The notes beneath the pieces are model-generated. The model was given only the letters and a program-made list of their open reading frames with translations. It did not search any database and was not told the origin of the DNA. From Cercozoa sp. M6MM (lineage: Eukaryota > Endomyxa: Ascetosporea): DNA of 64,000 bases. Positions 21,204 to 35,248 of this stretch are shown one piece after another. Position 1 is the first letter of the stretch, and each line of letters starts with the position of its first letter. A program made the translations under genes and the position numbers. The DNA lies in the NCBI GenBank assembly GCA_040357565.1, contig JBDODJ010000042.1; one strand, 5' to 3'.

Positions 21204-22828
21204 ATGCCGTCGGGTGGTCTGCGGGCACAGGCGAGATCGCAAACCGTCCTGACTGGGACTCCGGGACTGGTGCACAATCACACTCATGGTATAAGAATGC
21301 ACTACTGAGCTGAGCCATGCACCGCCATGCGTTTTACGCAACGGTGGTACTCTTGCGTCACTAGGACCTGTTTGCTTAGACATCGAGATACACGTGCAAC
21401 TGAACGAGCAGCTGGGGCACCAGTCAGAGCGACTGTCAGATTATTTGTCCGACGAAAACGACTCAAGTATCCCCACCCCACCTTGTGTTGTACTGTATTG
21501 ACAGAGACGGGCATTGCATCAGTGCCTGGTAACTTAGAAAGGGCGACACGCCAGAGGCCAGCACGCTCGCACTTCTATGCAGCGGTGCGTGAGTGCTGCA
21601 TGCGGTGCGCCTCGTGTGCTTTGGTCTGCAATTCACACTCGCTCGTGTCGAATGATGCCACGTTCGCGCACTTTGCGCTCTGCGTGCACTCTGTACCTTC
21701 AGTTAAAAGTCTCTAAACGTGTCTCTGCCCAACTAGAGCGACCCTTAAACTTACAGTTGAGAAAGGAGTCCGAGTTGGGTGCACTTCGATACCGCAGTGC
21801 AACAAGCGACAATGACGACGACAACGACCGCGACGAAGTGGATGAATTGTTGCTGATGCAAATCGACTGCCCGCGCCATCCGGATGATGTTGTGTTGGCC
21901 GATGAAAGTGACTCCTTCTTTCGAGATGCTTCTCCGGTCACGCGTGCTTGCAGTAAAATTTAGTGTTTTTCTCCGTCACTTGGACTGGCTCGGGTTTTAA
22001 GGTGGAGTTTTTGTGTGCAGTCACGTCATTTGACCAGTTAGTTGCGTCAAGGAACACGTTGCGTCGCCTGGTGGTAGCATCAGACTGACACTGACAACGA
22101 TCATGTCCATTTTTATGTGCACTGGGGGGAGGGCAGAAAACAGCAGATGCGTTCGCGCGCGTGCATCACGCCTTCGTGAACAAAGTGCAGCACGGTGTTC
22201 TCTTCTTCATGCAGTCGGTCGAGCGCGATCTTGATGCAACGGCCGCTGCTTTGACGCAGCTGAGTCACGCGTGCGTGCGACACAACCGACTTCTCCAGAA
22301 GGCACTACAGGACATTGTGCAAGCACGCACCTACGTCGACACCGTGACACACTTTGAACGCAGCATGCTCGGTCATGTCCTGAGTGGTAGAGTGCTGCAT
22401 GTTTGCGTCCCGTCTTGAAGTTTGTAAGTTTACGTATGACTGTGTTAGAAGTGATACACAACGTTCAAAAGCCGCTGCTGGGCGAGCCGGTGGAAGGAGT
22501 TGTCACCACACCAACCAGTTTCCATGCCGGCCTCGTTCCTCCGCCGGTATGCAGAAAATCCAAAGTCGTTATTACTGAGTTTACCATCACTTGCTGACAA
22601 GTTTAGCCACCTCGCATCCCGCAAAGCAGCAGCAGCGACAGCACTTTCGCGCCGCCGCCTGTCGTGCACGCCTATGCGAACCTTGGGCCCAACGCGATGA
22701 CCGACACGAGTATCCAAGAACTCAACGCTCCGACTCAGAGCGAGACCACGAGGAATGCAACTCCGCTGTTTCCGCACATTGTGCGTCTCAATCCTTACGA
22801 CCGCGTCCACAATCGGCATATGTTTTGA
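21204..22828 (+). CDS. Coiled-coil protein of unknown function
   Basis: The ATG at 21204 gives MPSGGLRAQARSQTV. GT-AG joins then connect an acidic exon (HVQLNEQLGHQSERLSDYLS), a Glu/Asp-rich exon (DNDDDNDRDEVDELLLMQID) and a helical exon FARVHHAFVNKVQHGVLFFM, which continues into a heptad-like stretch (DLDATAAALTQLSHACVRHN). The last exon is Pro/Ser-rich and ends NPYDRVHNRHMF at 22828. A small scaffold or adaptor subunit would fit, but I recognise no family. Exon joins before 21960 are less certain than the later ones. Confidence 0.55.
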
Positions 22829-22935
22829 CCACGAATCGGTGATCTTCCCAAGCGAAAAGATTCGCGCAACTGAGGTTACTATAACTGAAGCTTCTCAGGC
22901 CCGTCGTCGATCGATCAGCTTGTTGCGGCCTTTTG

Positions 22936-23074
22936 GTAATTCCGGTTTTGGCAGTGCAAAAAGAGTACCATGCCAGGAAAATAACAAATGGAATCGACAT
23001 TAAGTATTGAGTCAGTAGACGTAGTCAGTTCAAATGTACGGTAGTTACACCAAGATAGAGTCGGCAAAGTACAA
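22936..23074. repeat. Dispersed repeat, copy B
   Basis: Second copy of the repeat at 18208-18355. Like copy A it lies in a convergent 3'-3' spacer. Immediately to its right (23075-23107) is a segment that shares CAAGACCAAGGAAAAAA and the complement of CCGGATTGGCGGGGCG with the MITE-like element at 8471-8547. Confidence 0.85.
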
Positions 23075-23217
23075 GACCAAGGAAAAAATCGCCCCGCCAA
23101 TCCGGGACATACCGTACCCCGTAAGCGAAGCTGGCAGCGGATGCTGGCAGCTAAGGACGGACTGTTGAAAGTACTGTAGTTCTAGCCGACAACGAAAACT
23201 GAAACGCGAAATTTCAC

Positions 23218-25977
<2,760 letters not shown>

Positions 25978-26300
25978 GGCTGCACACTACTACGACGGAC
26001 GAACGTATCCTTGTTGACATACCCACACACTTTCTGGTGTCCTGGCAGCATGGTATTCTGCACACATCCGCGCGCACACATCGTTTTCAAGCAAAACAAA
26101 AACAATAATTGAGAAGTACCTAGTCTTAGTCCAAATCTAAAGCAGCTAAATACCGCAACAGAGCGTATGCACTCGTATACACTGTGCTGTAACACTTGTC
26201 ACTGCAAGCTGATCCTTGCGGAACGCCCGGCTCGACAAAGTTGGGCAAAAAATACAAAAAATCACAAATTTACGTTTGAGCTTTCACGGCACTTATCAAA
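25978..26300. other. Divergent promoter region (CEP164/eL20)
   Basis: About 320 bp between two divergent starts. I see no ORF or named motif; it should contain the strong ribosomal-protein promoter. Confidence 0.4.
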
Positions 26301-27180
26301 ATGGTGCGTCCTGCTCAATCTATCCGTGGCGTGCTAGTGCTCGCCATGCGTGATTTGCGACCCTGCGCGTTTTTTCGCGCACGAGCGCCGGGAGTGTCCC
26401 AGCCGGCCACAGCAGTATCGCAACCGCAGTGCGTCTGGCGAGCCGTGGGCAACTGACGTTGTTCGTGTGATTCGCCGTCGCTATCGCTGTGCTGCTGGCT
26501 GGGACGCAACTCGAAAGACGCTTGTGCGCTGTGTTGTGTCTGCTGCAGTGTTTTTGTGCTGCAAGGTGTGACTTGTCGTTTTCCCGTGATGTGTATGTTG
26601 TGGTTGTGTGCAGGTGTTGTCTGAGTACCTCGTGGTCGGCCAGGCCAAGGGCAGCACGACGGCCATGCAGCTGTCGATCTTCGCCAAGACGGAGGTGCAC
26701 GCGCGCAAGAAGTTCTGGTACTTTGCCAAGAAGGTCGCCAAGTGCAAGTCGTCGTCGGGCGATATCCTCAAGTGCTCGAAGGTCTTCGAGAAGAAGCCGA
26801 CGACGCTGAAGAACTTCGGCATCTTCCTGCGCTACGACTCGCGCACGGCCACGCACAACATGTTCAAGGGTATCCCTTGTCTATCCCCGTGTTCATTGTT
26901 TTGTATGTCCCTGTGTGTGTGTGTAGAGTACCGCGCCATGTCGCGTACCGAGGCTGTTGAGCAGATGTACTCGGAGATGGCCGGCCGCCACCGCGCCCGC
27001 GCTCCGTCTGTGCAGATCATCAAGGTCGTCGAGATCGCCTCGAAGGACCTCAAGCGCCCGGCCAAGGTTGCCTTCCGCGACAGCAAGGTCTCGTTCCCGA
27101 ACATGTTCAACGTGCCGCGCCAGCCCAAGAAGTTCCAGACGACCTTCAAGGCCAGTCGTGCCCAGACTCTCCGCAACTAA
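26301..27180 (+). CDS. RPL18A: 60S ribosomal protein eL20 (L18a)
   Basis: Component of the large cytosolic ribosomal subunit. The model is 26301-26303, 26614-26869 and 26927-27180. Exon 1 is only the ATG; a 310-nt intron (GTGCGT...GTGCAG) separates it from VLSEYLVVGQA. Exon 2 gives KFWYFAKKVAKCKSSSGDIL and KNFGIFLRYDSRTATHNM, the family signature. Exon 3 gives RHRARAPSVQIIKVVEIA and ends SRAQTLRN. The length, about 170 residues, fits the family. Codon use is strongly C/G-ending (AAG, GCC, CTC), as expected for a highly expressed gene. The ATG-only exon is inferred from frame and splice sites. Confidence 0.95.
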
Positions 27181-27532
27181 GTCTGCGTTGTGTACGTTCG
27201 TTTTGTGGATGCTCAAACTCACACAGTACCCCTTACAATCCAGCGGTCAGTCAGTATAGAGGGTATGATGGGTTTTTCGAGGCAAAATTAGAATAAAAAC
27301 GATCCCCTTTGCTCTTTCCACCGTACACCGTACATATAATAAAAGCAGTTTGAGTGTGGTGTTTTGAGTTTGAGGTTCGGAGTTATTCTCGAAACCCCCC
27401 TCCATACCCGTTTAGTGACCTCCAGATAAGTGGCGGAGTTGCGACCCACTCCAGGGGAACTACTTAGTTGCCTTCGTAAAAGACTCAACTAACTAAAATT
27501 TAACTCAGTGGCGGAGTTGGGAAAATACCATA
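27181..27532. other. Tandem-orientation spacer with short repeats
   Basis: Spacer between eL20 and the next gene. It contains two copies of GTGGCGGAGTTG (27430-27441 and 27508-27519) and, at 27454-27490, a segment whose complement resembles 52169-52210. Confidence 0.55.
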
Positions 27533-28553
27533 ATGAGTACAACGGCTCGGTTGGCGAAGCAAATCGGTGAGTGCAGAACGTCATATCCCATGTCCGGTCA
27601 AAGTGACGATGATCTGCCTCCTCTGGAGCACGTCGATGCTGCTTTCAGCGAGTTGCAGCTTGGTAAATTTACAGAAAGGCACAAGCCACCTGTCAAAGCG
27701 CAAAAACAACCTCAAGCCGCCGTGATCGATTCGAAGAAGCGAGGTGAACTAGGCTTTATCGCGAACGTAACGCATGAGGTGCGGAATCGCCAAGAATCTG
27801 AGTCGGAGGTCGCTTCTTCGTTTACAAAAGCATTGCAAGAGCGCATTTTGGCGGGTAAAGGGAGCACAGACGGCTTTGATCTCATTGGTGCTTTGGAAAA
27901 CCCTCGTGTCCAAGCAGCCTTGCAAATGTTTCAAGTAACCTCGACTCCATCCCGCGGTAATGCATGCTGATGCTTCAGTTTTTCAGAGTAACCCAGCTCA
28001 AGCGAAGCGCGAGTTTGGAGCGGATCCTCTCGTAGCAAAGGTACTACGTGCTTAGCAAAATTGCTGGGGGGATTGTACTTTGGTCCTTCCTTCCACAAGG
28101 TCTTTGCTTCGTTCCTTCAAACCGTCCATACCGTCCGAAAAGAGGCAGAGGAAAACAAGCCAAGCAAACCAGAATTAAGAAAAGTCGATACTAGAAGAAA
28201 CAAGCGCGATGATGTCTTGATCTCTCGTACTAATGGAGAGGGTACAATGCGTCTTCCGTCCTTATGTTTGATATCCGGATACCTTTCTGTTCGTGGTCTA
28301 CACAGTGCGGCGCATCTCTCGCGAACAACTGCAGCGCTGGCACTCAGACCCTCGCGTCCAGGTAACCGCGGCCTGTTTAATTTAGTGACAAAAGGCCAGT
28401 TCACTTGCGTAGCAAGTGCTTCAGCACCCACAAACGCAGTCGATGCTGCGAGCACTACAAAGCAACGCGCTCACACGAGCGCAGAAGGCGAAGCTTCTCG
28501 CGACGCCACCGATGCAGTTCCTCCAACGTGTGGGGATCCTTAGTTGCTACTAG
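27533..28553 (+). CDS. STI1-repeat-like protein
   Basis: The ATG at 27533 gives MSTTARLAKQIGECRTS and an acidic, Pro-containing N-terminus. The first exon ends ENPRVQAALQMFQ and splices to SNPAQAKREFGADPLVAK. This N-P-x-x-Q / NP / DP-x-V pattern is typical of STI1 modules found in Sti1/Hop, ubiquilin and Rad23-type proteins. A later exon has SREQLQRWHSDPRVQ, spliced to SMLRALQSNALTRAQKAKLL, a second similar module. The stop is the TAG at 28551-28553. No TPR or ubiquitin-like domain is visible. A role in chaperone or proteasome shuttling is suggested only by the module; the middle exon joins (about 28030-28290) are uncertain. Confidence 0.5.
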
Positions 28554-28649
28554 TGGGTACTCCGTGAAGCTAATTTGTTTCTGTTTCGTAAATTTAACAT
28601 CTGCCAGCAGATTCAAACCTGATAACTTAAGTTTAAATTAAAAGTGACC

Positions 28650-29553
28650 CCCAATATAAACTTACAGGCAAAGTGTCCGAACCTTTTCGGGCCAACCATT
28701 TCTGAACAGGTATCCTCAGGCTGAAACATTGCAGTGAACTGAACTGGCTCTTACGACAGCGGGAGGAAGAGTCGGCCGAGCAAACCGGAAAGTGCCGAAG
28801 AATGCAAAGGCTCGGACAGGTTCATGACGAGGTTCATGTTTTTTTGACTGCGGCTCACTGGCTTCAACGAAGCGAGGTACCAAAGCTTCGACTTCATTCA
28901 TTAAATTGAAGGAATTGAAGTAACATTTTCGCTACTCGACAATGCGAAACTTGGGCTCACTGTTTTCGGTGCACACAATGCCGAGTCGGCCGAACGACGC
29001 CGACGCTTCAGTAGCAACGCGACGTGCCGGTTGAACTGTGCGAACAACACCCACCTGTTCCTGAGTGACACGAACAAGAGGCAAATGTTCTATCCTTCCA
29101 GTCCAGACGACGTGTCGCTGTTTGTGCCTCCTAAGAACTTGTGCCGGAAAAAGTCCACTACGAAGGATATCACTTCACAGATTTGATCGTCTCGTTGCTG
29201 GCAGAAGGGTTTCGAAACACCATGGAAGCGGAAATTCGCCACATTCTACGACAGCGGTATTGCTCTCACCGAACCAAGTGAACGTCAATGTTGGGGCCTG
29301 TGTGACATTTCCTTCGGATCCGAAAGGTTCGATTCGATTCATTGAGTTTTAGTGCGAACCCATTTGGGCCCTCAACGTCGCCTTCGCTTAAATTGAGTTA
29401 GTACCTGCACAGAAGGCAGCACTAGATTTACGTCATCCGGTCAAGGCATCCGGCAAAACCGGAAATGCCGAGAGCAAAAACGGAAAAGCTAAATTTACAG
29501 GCATCTGTCTCGTCATCAAAACGCTCAAAGAAGCACTTCAACGCAATTTAATT
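28650..29553 (+). pseudogene. Unresolved coding-like segment with frame changes
   Basis: Coding-like stretches lie between two better-defined genes: PNLFGPTISEQ then REEESAEQTGKCRRMQRLGQ (about 28670-28870), FSLLDNAKLGLTVFGAHNAE continuing to FYPSSPDDVSLFVPP (about 28926-29130), VPEKVHYEGYHFTDLIVSLL (about 29140-29200) and KFATFYDSGIALTEPSER (about 29230-29284). The last three need a frame change at points with no good splice site. The locus may be a decayed gene, contain sequencing errors, or use introns I did not resolve. I do not recognise the family. Confidence 0.3.
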
Positions 29554-29562
29554 TAGCCAGGA

Positions 29563-32500
29563 ATGGCTGAAATAGCCCCCATTTGGCCATGCGAGGAGAT
29601 TCGAAATAGCTCGGACGAGGTGTTGTTCGGTACTTCGCCGTTTTTGGTTCAAACTGCGATTTCGTCGATTTCGTCGATGTTTCGGCAAGAGCGCAGGATC
29701 GTTGCTGACGGTTGAGAAGTTCTCCGACTCGCACAAGCGTTGCTTGCTTGGCGTCGTATGTTCATTGCTGTAAGAGTCACCTTCATACTGGCTGGTTTGG
29801 TACCTAACTTACATTTTTGAAAACATAGTGACGCGTCGCGACTGCTGGTGGATGAAGAAGACAGCGAGGATCCGTAATTTACTCGCATCTAACTGTGTGC
29901 TTATCGTTAACTTGCATGAACGCATAAACTGCAGATACCCGGCGTTGTTCGCACGCAAGTTTTCCGAGTTTCTGCATGCCAAAGAGAAGAAAGAAAAGCA
30001 CGAAGAAAATGCAAATTTCTGCGAGTGCGTTGCACTTCCTTTGGTCAGTCGGGAATCTAGTCTATTGAATGTAACACAACGCTTCATTGAACTGAACGCT
30101 CGTAGATTTCAAGCGAAACAACGCCTGTGATGCCGTGGTTTGCTGCACTCTGCGATGAGTTTCCCTGCGGTCAGTTTAATGCTCATTCTCCCGCTATTTC
30201 TTTAGTTTTAATTTTTTGACAGGCCGAGAAGGCAAATACCGACTGGAGTCTCATTTTCTGCTACTGCTGATGCATTTCACAATCACGCAAATGCCAGTGT
30301 CGGACTTTTCTGCCACTGTACCTACTGACATTCTTTGGTGTTTGGCTTCTCAAACTGTCGAGTGTGTTGGTGCACAGCGATACGACGCGAGGATCCGCGC
30401 GGCATTGTCGAAATTCTGCGCGATTCGCGAACTGCCGCTCAAGTTTCTGCGTCAGCATGAGCGTTTTTACGCCGTGCGACTCAAGCACGCTGCGTTGAAA
30501 GATGGTCAGTTTTAAGCAGCTCCAATCAGCTTTAAGCTTCTTAATTTAACTGGTTTGAGTTTAGAGCGCCGCACAAATGCAACGGACGACGAAGAGCGCG
30601 AGCGACGATTGAAAGAGCAACAGAAACGCAAATATTTGAAATGGCTCAAAATCGGCGGTGCCGCTGCTGTTGGTAATTTGAGCTTTTTTCAGGTTTGCAG
30701 TTAAACCAAACCATGTTTTTTTTTAAACAGGTGGAACTCTCATGGCTGTGACTGGAGGATTAGCTATTCCTGCACTACTGGCTGGTACGACTTGTGCCCA
30801 AGTGTACAAGCTCAGTTGTACTTTGTTAATTGGATTCTTGATGACAGGACTCGGTGCTTTGGGTGTTGGAACAACCTTCCTTGCCGGCACAGTGGGCGTT
30901 GCTCTGTTGCACTCACTGTTTGCAACTGCTGGAATCGGACTGGCTGGTGGGTTGACTGTCTAGTAGTACTTTACAAACTGATATGGAACCTTTGCAGGCT
31001 GGCGAATGAAGCGTCGAGTCGGCGATTTAGAAGAGTTCCGATTCGAGCCGATCGAGTCGGACGAGGACGAGTGCAAAGTGGCTGTTACAATCACCGTCAG
31101 TGGCTTTTGCGATGCCGAAAGTATCGTTTGCTTCTTTTTTCTGTTCATTTTCAAGGTGTAAAACTGGGTGAAATAGGCGTGGATTTCGATGTGCTGGTCG
31201 ACAACGAAGTGCGACGACTCAACGGCGAAAACAACGCCGATGACACCGAAATTGCGCGCACTGTCGATGGTGGTACGTTTGAACGGTTTCACCTGTCAAT
31301 TTGTACCGGTACATTATGTACTTACAGACCAAGAAGCGGCGAAACTACGAAGACGCGCGGTTGCCTCGCAGTGGCGTTTCTTGTTGGCTCACATTCCTGG
31401 TACTTTAGCTTTTCATTGTAGTTTATTGAGTCAATCTGCAATCACTTTGCAGAACCAGAAGAAGAGTCTGACGATGAAGAAGAGAACAATGACGAAAGCA
31501 GCGACGAAAAAGCGAAAGCTGCTGCCATTTCGACCGAAGTTCGCAAGATCTTCATGCCTGCTGGTAGACCACTTTCAGCGTTTTTCCTTTGCTTTCATCT
31601 GTCGAGTTTCTTTCTTTAGCGGAAAGCAGCGAAACTCATTTCGCTTTGTGTTTCGACACACACCACCTCAGCAGCATGGGTACGGCAGAGTGTTGATTTC
31701 CTCGGTTAAACAACCGGTGTGTTTAGGTGCCGTAATCCAATCGTTCGCTGCGCAACAAGCCAAAAATTTCGTCGTCACTGGTGAATTTAACAAGTTTCAC
31801 TTCTTGAATTGAGTGATGATGCCTTCCATTGAACAGAAACACTGAAACAAACGGCACTGAAGGGCGTTCTGGCAGCTGTAATTTACATGTTGCTTTGTGG
31901 ATCTTAAGTCCTTATGGATAGTTGAAACTTACAGTTGGCATGGCCTTCGATGCTCGTGTCAGCTTCGGGAATGATTGACAACTCATGGTCGGTGGTACTG
32001 AAGACACGACTCATTTCTTTTCACCTGTGTGGTCTTTTATGTTTTTCTTGCTAACCTTGTGTCGCCAGGTGTGCAACCGTGCCGATTTGGCAGCTTTCGC
32101 ACTAGCTGATGTGTTGGAAGACATGTGCACCCTCAAAGTTACTGACAGCAACAACAACGACAAGAGCAACAGTTCAGACAAAAGCAGGAGTAAAAGCGAG
32201 AATGAAAGCGAGAAAAACAAAGACTTTGGCGAACATCGTGCTGTGACACTTTTTGCCTTTTCTGTCGGCGCACGTGTCGTCGTTCGCGCTGTATTTTCTC
32301 TCTGATTTTTCACCAGTCGAAACCGGGATTTACCTGTGCCTTTGCAGCTGTTGGAACTTGTGCGACGATGCGAAGCACTGCCGCGAGCGCGAGCGCTTCG
32401 TCGACTTGCCGTAAGTTGATTTGATTCGACTTTTCTGCTTGAATCAACTGTCAGTATTTGTGTGGCTGCCAGTGCATCCGAGGCATTGTGCAAAACGTCG

Positions 32501-32942
32501 TTTTGGTGGGTGCGGCTGTTCACCTGTCGCCAGAGGAGTGGCGTCAGTGCCGTTCGCTTGTTAGTGGTGCTTTCATCAATGCACACAGGTAAACATACTT
32601 TTTCTGAGTGATTATTGTTCTGTAAAGTTTGCTTTACAACTTGTCTTCTAGCAACGTGAAAACCGACTGGCTTCTCGCCTTTCTGTATCGTGTGACGGCG
32701 GCTGCTTTGACCGAACCGGTCGCTGGCCTTGCCCCGGTGTGCTCCATTTTCTTTCTGTCTGGAACGGAAAGCTCAACGAAACTGTGGATTTGCATATATA
32801 GGTTGGAGAAGAAGCCGGTATTCTCAACGTCTTCATCGGCGATATCGCCAAGGGTCATCACAGACTACCACAAGCACTGCCTGCGATCAGCTTGCGTTGC
32901 TTGCAGGCTCAGCGAGCCAATTTGCAGCGACTCGAGGGTTGA
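29563..32942 (+). CDS. TMCO4: TMCO4/DUF726-family membrane hydrolase-like protein
   Basis: The start at 29563 (MAEIAPIWPCEEIRN) was chosen because the following GT-AG joins keep one frame through GSLLTVEKFSDSHK, YPALFARKFSEFLH and FCECVALPLVSRES. A glycine-rich membrane hairpin follows (GGTLMAVTGGLAIPALLAG; LGALGVGTTFLAGTVGVALL), then the family signature WRMKRRVGDLEEFRFEPI. Next come TALKGVLAAVIYML, LAWPSMLVSASGMIDNSWSV, the alpha/beta-hydrolase elbow LFAFSVGARVV (about 32250-32282), NVVLVGAAVHLSPEEWRQ and NVKTDWLLAFLYRV. The stop is at 32942. This order matches human TMCO4 and yeast YFL034W. The family consensus is GFSLGAR; here the first Gly is Ala. The substrate is unknown in the family. 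Confidence 0.88.
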
Positions 32943-33290
32943 TTGATTGTTCATTCTATTTAAACAGCTAAGCGTCGGATGCCTAAATTTAGTCGTTAGG
33001 GTCGGAGATTTTACGCCGGCAAGCGAGCTGTCGGATCGTTCTAAAACGGTTCGAACGAAGTGGCACGCGTGACAGACGTGGCAGACGGGCTCCGTAGCTA
33101 GACTCACCTGACTTGGTCTTGAGGGCGTTCACCTTCGACGCTCGACACAATCACCACGAAAGTGGATACAGACACTTGGTTGCGTTGGTGTGGGTCAACG
33201 CTATCGAAGTCAACTTGAGTTTCCGCCTGGTCGTTTCTTAAACTGAACTGATCAATACCCGGATCGTAACTACTGTTTTTAGATACCGGG

Positions 33291-34827
<1,537 letters not shown>

Positions 34828-35248
34828 TTAGCACCTCTTCTCTGGTGTTAACTCCTCAATTTAAGAATTTACAGATTGAAGAAGTGTCTCCGAAACTTGG
34901 CATTTCGGCATTCAATTGGACCTGTGCAACCTTACAAAAGACGGAGGGATGAAGCCAAAGTATGGTTAAAAATTTTGTACAGTATAGCATCGAGTAATAT
35001 CTCTTATCTTCGGTCTCACCGTCGCTTGGGATGGGCATGTGCAGCTGCACGCGGACTCGGACTTTCGCCACATGAGGTTATGCAACTTTAGTGAACTGGA
35101 ATAACGCTGCCAGGAGTAAATTTACAAGACGATCAGAGTCACAGGCTTGAGTTAACCGCGACTGAGCAGGAATGCGGCTAGTGCTCGCTTCGGCACTCGC
35201 CGTCGAAGGTTTGCTCCGTTCAGTTTCTATCCTATCCAGCGATTCAAG

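Noticed and set aside
26304-26613. Box C/D snoRNA in the long eL20 intron
   Set aside because: GTGAT and CTGA-like strings exist, but not as a paired C/D set with a terminal stem at proper spacing.
29320-29345. tRNA B-box-like GGTTCGATTC
   Set aside because: No A box or cloverleaf could be built around it.
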